64,000 nucleotides of DNA from the NCBI GenBank assembly GCA_029962745.1, contig CM057167.1, positions 17,295,704 through 17,359,703 of the forward strand, given 5' to 3'. The stretch is from Echinometra lucunter (taxonomy: Eukaryota; Echinodermata; Echinoidea; Camarodonta; Echinometridae). The translations under genes were made by a program, and so were the position numbers. Under the pieces are notes generated by a model. The model saw only the letters and a program-made list of their open reading frames with translations, was not told the origin of the DNA and did no database searches. This document shows, in pieces, positions 45,141-56,329 of this stretch. Each line of letters starts with the position of its first letter. The first letter of the stretch is position 1.

Positions 45141-48100
45141 TTTCAGGGGCGTCATATCCAGGGAGGAAGGGCCCGTATCATCTTTGCTCACCATAAATCT
45201 TTGTAAAATATATACTTTTGTCATTAAGTGAATTTCAATCACAGATTTACGAAAATAAATTTGTGATTGCTTCTTTTTTCATATTAACAGGGAGATATAG
45301 AGAAAGATAATCAAAGAGGGGTCAGAGTTCACCAGGGGCGGATCCAGGGAGGATGGGGCGAAATCCCCTTTGTTCACCATATATTTTTCATGAAACATCT
45401 GTCTGTCTTAAAGTGAATTTTGGAGCAAAAATGTCATCTTTAATTCACCTTCAATTTTAGTGGTCTTTTGGGGGAAGGGATGGGGTATTCTCAGAATTTT
45501 AATGCCCCTCTCTTTTAAAGTTTGCATGGATTTGCCCCTATTTGGCAAACGTGTGTCACAGATTTTATGTTGCTGTTAAATAATATTTGTGTTGAAAATG
45601 CAGTGAAAATCAGTTTAATAATTACTAGCACGCTTGTTCATTATTACAACACCATCAAAAAATCAGAACCATTTATCATCCACTCAATCACAATTCATTC
45701 AGAAGGCATCAACATTCAAATTATTTTTCATTCCCGTGCTTCTTTCCATGTTCATGTTTCTTTCTGTCAGCTAGCTCTTTTCTCTCCTTCATACCTTCCA
45801 ACTCGGTCTATATCTTTCCTTCTCTTCCTTTTTCTCTCCCTCTTTCTTTCCCCTCTATTTCCACCATCTCTAGTTTTCTCACCTTTTCTCTGCTTCACCG
45901 TTCTTATCTTTCGTTTCTCAAGCTCTCCATCAGCTCCCTCGATTGCTTTCTTTCTCTCTCACTCTCTCTCTTTATATCTCTCTTGTTATTTTCACTCACC
46001 TTCTTATCATGAGTAGTTATTTCAAGTGTGTGCCTAAACTATGATATATTGTCTTACTTCATCGTTCAGTTTATTGTCTACGGAGTATCTTTTGTATTTG
46101 CACTGCCAGTGGAGGTCCAATTTTCTGGGGGTTTTTTCTCTTCAAATATGGATCAATAAAAGATATGAACTGTGAACTTTGTAATACGTAATAGGTCAGT
46201 ACAACATGGAATGAAATGAAATTTTCCTTAATTGCACTTGTCACACTAGTAACTTTTATTCAAAACAAGAGTTGACATACGCTGTACTTCAAATTAGGAA
46301 TTTAAATCCGACTGGAATGGTGCTCTTTATTAAGCTGTAGTCTGAAAATGTTAAATACTTTCTGTTTCTAATAAATTTGAGAGTGGAGAATGTTTGTACT
46401 GTCTTCCTAATAAAATTCATCCTTTCCTTTCCTTTCACTAAAAAATAAAATAAAATCACGTACCCCAAAATTTCTCTTCACATCTACCCATTATTTTCTT
46501 TTACAAAGTTTAGCTAGTATTTTTTTTTTTTTTGTATAGTTAAGATACAAGGAAGCAATTCCATCTAAATTTAGATCATTGCACATGTGACATAATTCAT
46601 GAAGAAAAAAAATCCTATATGACATTAGAGATCTTATTGTTAATCCAATAATTAAAAAATTGTTATTTTTAAATTTACTTTTCAAGTCGTCTGCTCTTGC
46701 AAGCACACAAACGCAGTGGATATTTGGAATTAAATATTATCTATGAAATAAAGGTAATATCATCCTGAAAGTGAGATTGCTCCTATTGAAACATGTGTCA
46801 TGAGTTATTAGGACACTTGTCACCCAAATTATGAAGATACAAAAAGCAATTTTTTCCACTTTGTTCATTAAAGTAGTAGCAATATCACTTCCTCATAACT
46901 TCAACTGTAGTACAGCTGGACGCTGTCAGTCAGTTCTCACATAATATAGAGGTCATGCTCAGCTTTCATGGCTTTGGTAAGTTCATTCACCCACTGAAAG
47001 GATGTGATCATAGACCATTAAGGCATCCAAAGTTCCAAACACTACTGGTTCTAGTGAAATCCTGTACAGCCATACCCATGTTTATTTTGTAGGATCTCCA
47101 TCATTGTGAAGTTCATCCTGGGTTGACGCAAAGAGAATCCAACTTCAGTTATTGTTTCAAGATCTTAGATCACCTCTGCTTCCTCCTCTGATATGAATGC
47201 AGTGACCTGACATTTCCAGCATCATTGAATTAAATGTGGTTATCACATCCTACCCCTCTCCTTCCAACTTTGCCTCTAAGTTACAGTCTAACATTCCTAT
47301 ATTTGCCTGGGATGACAAGGGTGATAGGGACGAGCATGACCTGGCTTAGCTTCTCCATATCAATGGCCTGTAAAAAGAAAAAAAAATCCCTTTTAATTAT
47401 ACATGAAATGGCACTAGAAGCAGCCAACTGCTTAGATGAATCACACTGATATACAGATTTATTGTTTTAGAAAATCTGAAGTACACAACAACATTAAATG
47501 AGTATGGAATACAAAGTGTTATTCATTCTAATATGAAATATTAGACAGTAATAACATTTAATCCATTAAGTAATGTTGTTTTGTGATTAGTATTGTTTCA
47601 ATTTTTATTAATCTATAAGTAATTCAACTATATATTCCATTATGCCTAATAATTGAAATTCAGTTTGTAATTCAATTGCTTTAATAAAAAAGAAAGTCTA
47701 CAGAGATAATAAATGCACTCAAAACTGAAGACAAATCAAGCAATACACAATGGGAAAGGTGGGGGAGGAATTTTTTGTGAATAATGATCTACCCCCTCCC
47801 ATCCTTCTCTCAATAAGCAATGCCCTGCCCCCCCCCCCCCTCCATTTCAGCTTTATCTTTTTCTATTGATTTCTTAATTTTTCTAAACGCAGGTCTGTGC
47901 TTACAGGGTTGTGATACATAAAGTTATTTTTAATTCCATCCTTATTCAGAGCCCGAGCTAGGGCAAGGTCCTAGTCTGGCCCTAAATCAGCTAGACTAGA
48001 TCTATATGCTAGCCTAGATCTAGGGCCGAGGCCTAACTTTATTTTACTCTGTGAAGGAAATACACTGTACATATATATAACTTGTTGGAGCTCTGCTAAA

Positions 48101-48934
48101 ATTTTCTAATGAATTCCTGACTGGTAAATTCAGCATGGGAAAATTAAGGCCTCAAATATGTATCAACAACTTCCACAGATTGGTATAAGCAGGTCTGCAG
48201 TTAAGATCTACTCTAGTCCCATGATTGTATTTGTAGTGGAATAGACATGCACAAAAACGTCAATGAATAAGGCATATCGTGCATTCAACTGCTAACGTTA
48301 ACTAGCGGCAACTAACGTTTCAACATTAAGACACATCTTCGCTTTTTCTTGCATGTGACTGCTTAAATCTTGGTTTAAAGAAATTGCCATACTGACATGA
48401 CTGATGAAATAAAATACAAAAACTGATATTCAAAGATTATACAGTAATATGAAAAAGAAATAACACTAACAGAGGAAGGATATTTCATAATACAACGTTA
48501 CATGTCGGAATTACAGGTATTAACAACTTTATCTGTGAAACTATGCATGCATGCATGCAGTCTTGAAGTTGAAGTTAAGTTGCAACTGGCACTACGAAAC
48601 GAGGTAACTAGACAGTCACCTATCAAAACTGAATTAAATGCACGAAATGCCTTTAAAACCCGTAATTTCTACTGGAACAAACTGTGTGAAGAAATTACAA
48701 TAATGATCTTACCGATTCATCCAAGGAATGACATTTGATCATCAGCTAGAGCCAGATTAATCGACGGACTAGTAACATAGGTCTTCAGTCACTGCACTGT
48801 TCTGGTATTTTTCATCCGCACGTGTGTTTTGTTTTGCATGGTTTGGTGTTGTTATTTTTTTTTTCCAGTGCGCTCTGCACGTTTTGATATGCGCTGACTT
48901 TAGCGCGGTTTTACTGCGTAAGCCATTTGGAGAG
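45141..48934. other. Interior of the 4.5-kb element
   Basis: The interior is mostly unassigned DNA. A T/C-rich tract (45770-45990) produces a long low-complexity frame. Another hAT-like left end (CAGGGGCGGATCCAGG, 45334) has a weak partner near 45541 and no target duplication. No intact transposase was found. Confidence 0.4.
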
Positions 48935-49419
48935 CTAAGGGCCCTTTTGTCGCGTCGCGGCCCATATGTAATTTTATATATATGAATCATGTAACTAATT
49001 CGAACATATATCTTGTGCAGAATTTTCTTTTTTGTTTTGCCACTTTCCGTTTTGTTTGAATACAATTAAGAGTGCAAATTTTGTATATCTATATATCTTG
49101 TAAATCTTTATATGATGTTTTCAATTGTATATATATATATAGATATGTATATCTATGACTGCTTTAATTGTAAAGCACACACATTTCAGCCTTCGAGCTG
49201 CCATGTGTTGATCATAATAAACCGATTTCAATTCAATTTGATTCATGCAAACACATTACAACAATATTTTACAACTTGTTATTATTGCATTTCTAAATTG
49301 ATTTAGAAATTGCACTACCTTAATTTCACATAAACCTTGAAGCCATATGGTAATTAGTTTTCAAAGAATATTCAGTTTTTAAGTTTAAATCACGATACTA
49401 ACTCTAACAAAGTCCTGAT

Positions 49420-49880
49420 CATTGGCGTAAATCCCGGGGGGATATATCCCCCCCCCCCCACTTTTTTGAGAGGGGGATGGCGATAACAAATATACCCTAC
49501 TTTTTATGGAAGAAATGATATTTGAATCAATCTTTGAATATAATTTGTATTAATCTGTCGTAAACAACCATCATATTTTAGAATTTCTAATTGAAAATGC
49601 GATTGAAAACCAGTAAAGCGGTTATTTTTGGCTCGCTTGCTTCGCTCGCTCATTATATTTTAGAATTTCTATTTGAAAATACGATTGAAAATCAGAAAAG
49701 TGGTAATATTTTGATAAAAAATATTTTGATAAAAATTAAAATGTGTGTAAGGGGGGTCTGTGCAGATGGGTGAGGGCGTGTGTTTATACTTAAGTGTGAG
49801 TTCGACAGAAAGAGAATTGGCAAAAAATTCGATCATTCCCTCCCCCTCCCCCCACTCCTCAAAGTGGATTTACGCCGGTG
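49420..49880. mobile_element. 461-bp hAT-type element with 8-bp TSD
   Basis: The ends CATTGGCGTAAATCC and (inverted) CACCGGCGTAAATCC are flanked by GTCCTGAT (49412-49419) and GTTCTGAT (49881-49888), one mismatch. A paralogous uninterrupted site is at about 50674-50690. The interior has the 'ggctcgcttgcttcgctcgc' motif seen in the 4903-5638 element. No transposase. Confidence 0.82.
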
Positions 49881-50125
49881 GTTCTGATGCAGTTTTACTC
49901 TCCCTTGTTCTGACAGCTTTTTAATTTTATTTTAATGCAATTAAGAGTTCCAACAAATCATGTGCAACCTATTATTACTCAAAAGTACACTCTTTTTGAT
50001 CTGTTGAAATAAGACAGTTAGTTTCATAATTGAGATTCAGTTTTACTCGGCCTTTGCCTTAATCTTTAGGTTTTTCACTCCCCCTGTCTGATATTAGCTT
50101 TTGAGCCATATGGCTATTTGGTTTT

Positions 50126-50128
<3 letters not shown>

Positions 50129-50179
<51 letters not shown>

Positions 50180-50341
50180 GAATCATGTAACTAATTCGAA
50201 CATATATCTTGTGCAGAGTTTTCTTCTCTGTTTTGCCACTTTCCTTTTGGTTTGAATACAATTAAGAGTGCAAATATTGTATATCTGTATATGATGTTTT
50301 AAAAAAATTGTATGTATATATATGTATATTTATATAAATAA

Positions 50342-50390
<49 letters not shown>

Positions 50391-50405
50391 TATATATATA
50401 TATTT
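50129..50405. repeat. AT/TATA microsatellite cluster
   Basis: Two long (TA)n-rich tracts (50129-50176 and 50318-50405) lie in the GCCATATGG repeat array. Confidence 0.85.
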
Positions 50406-50874
50406 ATATCTATGAATGTTTTTATTGTAAAGAACACTCATTTCAGTCTTCGAGCCGCCATGTGTGGATCATAATAAAGCGATTTCAATTCAATTCAATT
50501 TAAGTCAAAATGCAAACACATTACAACAATATTTTCAACTTGTTATTATTGCCTTTCTAAATTGATTTAGAATTTGCACTCTCTTAATCTCACATTAACC
50601 TTGAAGCCATATGGTAATTTGTTTTCAAAGGATATTCAGTTTTTAAGTTTGAATCACGATACTAAATCTAACATAGTTCTGATGCAGTTTTACTCTCCCT
50701 TGTTCTGTCAGGTTTTTTTTTTATTTCAATGCAGTTAAGAGTTCAAACAAATCAGCAATAATGTGCAACCTATTAAGTAACTTAGATTTTGCACTCCCTT
50801 ATGTTATTTAAGCCTTGATGCCATATGTTTCTCGCTGTGTTAAAAATGTAAATGTGTATGTTCTACTCATTTAT

Positions 50875-51409
50875 CTGATTTGATTTGATTTGATTTATTT
50901 TCCGTTTCACAGTAAACATATACAAAACAAAATATATAAATTTAGCAATCTCGTAATTACATAAAGAAACAACATTGTAAAAGAATGAACAGGATTACTA
51001 AGGAACTGAATGAAATAAAGTTGACCTTACTGAAAGAAAGTTAAACGGAGGAGCAGGGTAAAAATCAAAGCTTGTAAGGTGCGAGCCCCATGAAACTTAG
51101 TTGTATGTATACAGTCAAAAGCATATATAAAACTGTGTATAAATTTATGTATGGGGAGCAAGAGCGTTCAGGCATGAGTTGTTGATAAGTAGTGACTGAT
51201 TAAATATTTCTTAAGTTTACGTTTAAAAGTGTTAAGACTAGGTGATTAGTTAATTTAATTGTGCAAGGAATTCCGTTAATCTGGTCCGGAAAAAACAAAC
51301 GTGTTTTGGGTGAAGGCTGTTCTAGTTAATGGTATATTATTAGAATTTTTGTCTGGTAGGATAACCATGTACAGAGTTATTTTTGCGAAACATCTGTAAA
51401 TATTTCGAG
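50875..51409 (-). pseudogene. CR1-like LINE, 3' half (C-terminal end, 3' UTR, tail)
   Basis: On the minus strand near 51320-51400, F-R-K-N-N-S-V-H-G-Y-P-T-R-Q is followed, after a frame change, by N-I-P-L-T-R-T-A-F-T-Q-N-T. This is the C-terminal signature of CR1-like polymerases. The 3' end has a (TGATT)n-type tail (50876-50898 on the plus strand). The other half is at 54591-55125. Confidence 0.75.
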
Positions 51410-54400
51410 AAAAGCAACTCCCCCCTAATTAAAAATAGCATAACTTTTTAACGAAAAAGTTTTGAGCAAAATAATTTGGCAGGAGTCTTCCTACACTTAT
51501 TGACTAACTTCTGTGTGAAAATGAGACTGATCTGTCAAATCATGCATGAGTGAGCAGACATTTAAGGAAAAAATGTCACTTTTCAAAAGTCACAAGAGTC
51601 ATTTTGGGGGTCTGTGAAACAAAACTTTGGCGAATTTGGTTTATTCCATTGTTTGACCCAGTCATGCATATCCCTGACACTTTTCATATTTTTGGAAAGA
51701 AAGCTCTGTGGACTCGTGATTGCCATTGCTTGTTGTTTAATTCTGCTCGAAGGCAGCGATACAAACGTGATGCCATTTGAATACGATTCATAATATAACC
51801 AACAGATATACAGAATACCAGAACAATCTGCCTTATTTGCTAGAATGCAGGGATACCAACTCCGTGCCATTTGGATACAATATTAAGGCACACTCAGACA
51901 ATAAACAGTGATATGTCTCGCAGTTTTTAACACTTCTTTTAACATAAGGCAGTATTAAAACTCGACACTTTGTCTTGTGTCAAACTCATGAGAACACGGT
52001 CAGTCATGTAAGTTAGTGTTTTAATACCGTTTTCACAACATAGTAACTGGACTAATTTCAAGTATGCAAAAATATTCGGTTACCATTACTTATTACCGAA
52101 CAAGTACAGAGTAAACACTTTTATGCCTTTTGAGTGGCATAAGGACTGGTATAAATATTTATCGAGTGATTGCTGGGCGGTGGTAACTCGACCCAGCAAG
52201 CAGTTTACCTGCCAACAGGATGGTACCTAGAGTGGCAATTCGCATCTTTCTTGTGATGCTAATGCCCCCAAAACACCTTCCACCTACTTCCCACCATTAC
52301 GTGATTCGGAGCATCATATCGTTTTTAGCACTCTACACAATTTAGATCAAACTACTGAGCGTGACTCATCACGATGATGAGCGAGCTGGGAAAGGATAAC
52401 TTGGCCCAGCAAGCGGTTTACCTGCCAATGGGATGGTAACTAGAGGGGCAGGCGAGCTACCCCATCCGGCCCAACTTCCCACCATTACATGATTTAGAGC
52501 AATCTATATCAATCTACTGAGCATGACCCGTGAAAATGATGAACGAGCAGGGCGGTGGTAACCTGACCCAGCAATCGGTTCACCTGCCAGACCGATGGTA
52601 ACTACGGTGGCAGGCAGGCTGCCCCATCCTACCCAACCTCCCGCCGTTACGTGAACTGGTATCATCTGGGGCAAACTAGATAAATATACTAAGCATGGCG
52701 CATCGGGATGATGAGCCAGCTGGACAATAGTAACTTGACCTGCAAACGGTTTACCTGCCTACAGGATAGTAACTACAGTGGCAGGCAAACTGCCCCATCC
52801 TACACAAACTCTGGCCATTACACGATTTGGAGCAATCCAGATAAATCCAGATAAATGTACCACACGTGGGCAATGGTAACTTGACCCCGCAAACACTTCA
52901 CCAGCCAACTGAATGGTAACTAGATTGGCAAGTGAGCTGGGCGACGATAACTCGACCCGCAGGTGGTTTACCTGCCGACGGCATGGTAACTGCAGTGGCA
53001 GGCAAGCTGCCCCATCCTACCCAACCTCCCGCCGTTACGTGAACTGGTATCATCTGGGGCAACTATATAAATGTATTAAGCGTGGCTCACCGGGATGATG
53101 AGCAAGCTGGGCAATAGTAACTTGACCTGCAAACGGTTTACCTGCCTACAGGATGGTAACTACAGTGGCAGGCAAACTGCCCCATCCTACACAAACTCTG
53201 GCCATTACACGATTTGGAGCAATCCAGATAAATTAACCAAACATGGCTCATCAGAATGATGAGCGAGCATGGGCAATGGTAACTTGACTCCACAAACGCT
53301 TCACCAGCCAACGGGATGGTAACTAGATTGGCAAGTGAGCTGGGCGATGATAACTCGACCCGCAAATGGTTTACCTGCCAACGGCATGGTAACTACAGTG
53401 ACAGGCAAGCTGCCCCATCCTACCCAACCTCCCGCCGTTACGTGAACTGGTATCATCTGGGGCAACTATATAAATATACTAAGCGTGGCTCATCGGGATG
53501 ATGAGCAAGCTGGGCAATGGTAACTTGACCTTCAAACGGTTTACCTGCCTACAGGATGGTAACTACAGTGGCAGGCAAACTGCCCCATCCTACACAAACT
53601 CTGGCCATTACACGATTTGGAGCAATCCAGATAAATGTACTGAACATGGGTCATCAATATAACGAACGAGAAATCCCGCCATTATGCGATTCAGACTGAT
53701 CTAGTTACATTAACCAACTTGGCTCATCTTAATGATGAGCGGGCTTCTTCATGTTGCCCAGCCTGTGACCATGCAACTGCATGTGTATTCATATATATCC
53801 ATCATATCCCACCACAAAAATTGTATAAGATACCTATCACTTGCATATGACATTCAATGTATACATTGTAATCTGGGCTGGGTGGGAGGGAATAAAATTT
53901 GTTGCCTTCGGGCAGAAAAACGTGTGAAGCAATGACGTCTTGGGCGAAAGCGCGCTTTCAGCACAATTGTTATGGTAACCTCTTGTTGACCTCACTGTTT
54001 ACCTTTTGTGACTTTGTTCGTTATTTGAATATTGATGGTCTAGTGATAATGTGTTCCTATATCTGACTGCGTCCAGCCAAGCTTCTCCCAAAATATTAAT
54101 GATCACTTATTGTGATCATGTTATTATGACAGTTGGGTGAACACACTTTTCTGAGGAAAATGATGTTCAGCCCTCCTAAACCTACAAAATCCATTCAGTT
54201 TATGGAAAGAATTGGCATCAACCAACACGAGTCAGCACATTATGTGAAAATACAGGGTAGTCGTTTTTCCGGCATTAAACAGTAAATTTTTAGCATTTCT
54301 TGCTTCATCGTTAAAAAATTTCGCACTCAACCATGGCACAACCCCGAAAAAAAATCAACAGAACTTAAATAAACACCAGAAAAATCTTGTTTCACAGACC

Positions 54401-54590
54401 CAACATCATGACTCTTGTGACTTTTGAAAACTGACATTTTTGCCTTTAATGTCTGCTTACTCATGCATGACTTGACAGATCAATCAGAAGTTAGTCAATA
54501 AGTGTAGGAACACTCCTGCCAAATTATTTTTTCCTCAAAACTTCTTCGTTAAAAAGTTATGCTTTTTTTAATTAGGGGGGAGTTACTTTT
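51410..54590. mobile_element. 3.2-kb element with about 215-bp inverted termini, inserted in a CR1-like LINE
   Basis: The left end AAAAGCAACTCCCCCCTAAT and the right end (inverse of AAAAGTAACTCCCCCCTAAT) are similar for about 215 bp (51410-51630, 54385-54590). The interior holds a tandem satellite (about 52165-53740) and two flanks without recognisable coding. The LINE polymerase reads across the insertion point: L-F-K-L-G-Q-Y-Y-V on the right side, F-R-K-N-N-S-V-H on the left. A target duplication is not clear. Long inverted termini around tandem repeats recall foldback-type elements. Confidence 0.75.
52165..53740. repeat. Higher-order tandem satellite
   Basis: Basic units of about 170-233 bp alternate between two types, marked by 'gccccatcctacccaacctc' (52621, 53009, 53412) and 'gccccatcctacacaaactc' (52792, 53179, 53582). 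The pair therefore repeats at 387-403 bp. Earlier, more diverged units extend to about 52165 and later ones to about 53740. Short frames of 61 codons (52913-53098, 53316-53501) recur because the unit recurs and are not called as genes. Confidence 0.85.
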
Positions 54591-55125
54591 TTGTTGTGTT
54601 TAGTTTATACATAATATTGGCCAAGTTTGAAAAGATGAATTTCTTTTACCTTGAGCACGTTATTTAAAAAAACTAGAATATTTGTATGAGATCTGAAATG
54701 TCCCTGAAAAATAACCCTAAGTACTTTTATCTGTAGAAGTATTCTATTTAATTGTGTTTGTATTGCGCTGCCGCATGCCAATATCCCATAATTAATATAT
54801 GGCAAAATCAAGGTATAGTATAAAGTGAGCAGGGTAGAAGAAGGAATAAAGAATTTGAGTTTGTTAATAATCCCGATGTTTCGTAAGATAATTTTGCACA
54901 TATTGTCGATGTGTTGTTTCAATGATAATTAATTATCAATAAGAACTCCCAAGAATGTGGTTGTAGAAACCATTTGAAGAACAGCATTATCAAAAATAAT
55001 GTTATCGGGAAGACAGGTAATTCTGTCGCTAAACAGCAAATAGTTAGCCTTCTGCAGGTTCAGTGATAGTTTGTTAGCCTTAAAGGCATTGGCTAACTTT
55101 GTGAGTAGCTGATTTAAAAAATTCT
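54591..55125 (-). pseudogene. CR1-like LINE, 5' part of surviving polymerase
   Basis: The minus-strand reading starts near 55125 with N-Q-L-L-T-K-L-A-N-A-F-K-A-N-K-L-S-L-N-L. It passes F-L-G-V-L-I-D-N, a stop, then I-L-P-Y-I-N-Y-G-I-L, and ends at the insertion at 54590. The catalytic F-A-D-D motif is upstream of the break and missing, so the copy is 5'-truncated. Confidence 0.75.
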
Positions 55126-55663
55126 CAAACTAAGATGAAACATGTCTATGAGTACTTGTATTTGTACTCGAAAACCCTGAAACCAACCATAATTTGGAAT
55201 GAAAAAGTGTAAGTTAGACGCAAACGGCGATTTTATTATCCTTCGTCTCACGAGACAATCACTGAGAGGACCACTTTGCTTGAATTTGAAAATGCCGTTA
55301 TGTGCCTTCCGCCGCGTGATTCGCCAATACACACAGTACGGTAAGATGAGTCATACGCGCATGCGTACTCCTTATGTCTATTCTGTGCAACCGACCCTCG
55401 TATAGTTTTCAAACATTGGTTCACATTTTTGATATTTAAAAATACTTCCTGTGGATATTATACTTTGAAACTTTCAGACTGGTATTTTTACACTATAACC
55501 TTTATGTTTATCCCATTTTCAAGTAACAAAACAAGATTTTTTTAAATCATAACAATGTTAGCCAATGCCTTTAATCCAGTCAGTGACTTTGGTAAGTTCG
55601 GAGTTTACTGTTCAAAGGATTTGGTTAGCATCAGAATTAGAAAAGAATCGGCGGGCAAAAATT

Positions 55664-55694
<31 letters not shown>

Positions 55695-56060
55695 AAGAAA
55701 AACCTTTCATCGAGTCCACTTCTCTTAACTTACCAAACCTCTACCCTGCGAAATGAAAGTAAAGCGTAAATATGCCACTTCTCATACACGTCATATAATT
55801 TAACCCTAATACTGAATTTTAGTGTGCAGAAAATGCCATTTTTATGCACGAATTTTCCAAAATCTCCCTACCGGGGGAGGGGGGGGGGGGGATTCCTCCC
55901 TCCCACACCCTCTCCCTGCTCGGTAGCTTCGCCTCCTCGCTTTGCCTCCCCCCCCCCCCCCCCCCCCCATGTTGAAATTCCTGGCTGTGCCAGTGACAAG
56001 AGCCATCATTAAGTGTAAAAAAAAAAGAAAAAGAAAAAACAGTTTCTGCAGTTGAGCATA
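55126..56060. other. Intergenic with simple repeats
   Basis: The stretch contains (AAG)n at 55668-55700, a G run and C run at about 55872-55890 and 55949-55968, and a right-end-like 'cctggctgtgccagtg' (55980-55995) resembling a hAT terminus without a partner. TTAAAGGCATTGGCTAAC (55080-55097) is exactly inverted at 55557-55574. Confidence 0.4.
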
Positions 56061-56329
56061 CACTATGAACACGGCGGACAAAGAAAGCGGACAAAATAAA
56101 CAACCTCTCATTCTACCCTTCACAATGGTTCTGGTAGTCAAGAGAACATGCCTTCACAGCTTTTATGTTAAATCCTGTAGTTCCATGTGAATATGCATGT
56201 GACACCTGTTCCACATATTTTAGACAATAGCTGTGAAGGCATGTTCTTTTGACTACCAGAACCATTGTGAAGGGTAGAATGAGGGGTTGTTTATTTTGTC
56301 CGCTTTCTTTGTCCGTCATGTTCATAGTG
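56061..56329. mobile_element. 269-bp foldback element, CACTATGAACA family (copy 1)
   Basis: The ends CACTATGAACACGGCGGACA and (inverted) CACTATGAACATGACGGACA begin arms of about 100 bp that pair almost perfectly. The loop is about 65 bp. ATA lies on both sides (56058-56060, 56330-56332), suggesting a 3-bp duplication. No coding. Confidence 0.85.

Larger units (their letters stand above)
44445..48963. mobile_element. 4.5-kb DNA element with 29-bp perfect TIRs
   Basis: The 29 bases starting GGGCCGCGACGCGACAAAAG (44445-44473) are exactly inverted at 48935-48963. ATAT flanks both sides (44441-44444, 48964-48967). Removing the element rejoins a GCCATATGG repeat unit whose uninterrupted relative is at about 33768-33890, so both ends are fixed by an in-window empty site. 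The superfamily is not assigned. Minus-strand sequence at about 46880-47370 gives stop-interrupted peptide-like stretches (for example S-F-Q-W-V-N-E-L-T-K-A-M-K-A-E-H-D-L), which could be transposase remains. A 102-bp hAT element is nested at 45039. Confidence 0.85.
48968..50870. repeat. Array of diverged GCCATATGG repeat units
   Basis: Units near 49310, 50083, 50574 and 50791 each show 'ttgcact-ccttaatctc', 'accttgaagccatatggtaatttg', 'cagtttttaagtttgaatcacg' and 'gatgcagttttactctccct' in whole or part. They are interrupted by a hAT element (49420-49880), AT tracts and a 'aataaagcgatttcaattcaatt' LINE-tail-like sequence (49218, 50474). Confidence 0.65.

Noticed and set aside
45334..45541. 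Possible further hAT element starting CAGGGGCGGATCCAGG
   Set aside because: The right end matches only weakly and the flanking eight bases differ (GAGTTCAC versus TTTGGCAA).
45522..46016. 164-codon plus-strand frame inside the 4.5-kb element
   Set aside because: The second half is a T/C-rich low-complexity tract giving Ser/Leu/Phe repeats; no transposase motif is seen.
52913..53501. Two nearly identical 61-codon frames
   Set aside because: They recur because the satellite unit recurs; no evidence of coding.
55080..55574. Perfect 18-bp inverted repeat TTAAAGGCATTGGCTAAC
   Set aside because: The left copy is coding sequence of the CR1-like LINE; no element ends or duplication were found, so it is recorded only in the region note.
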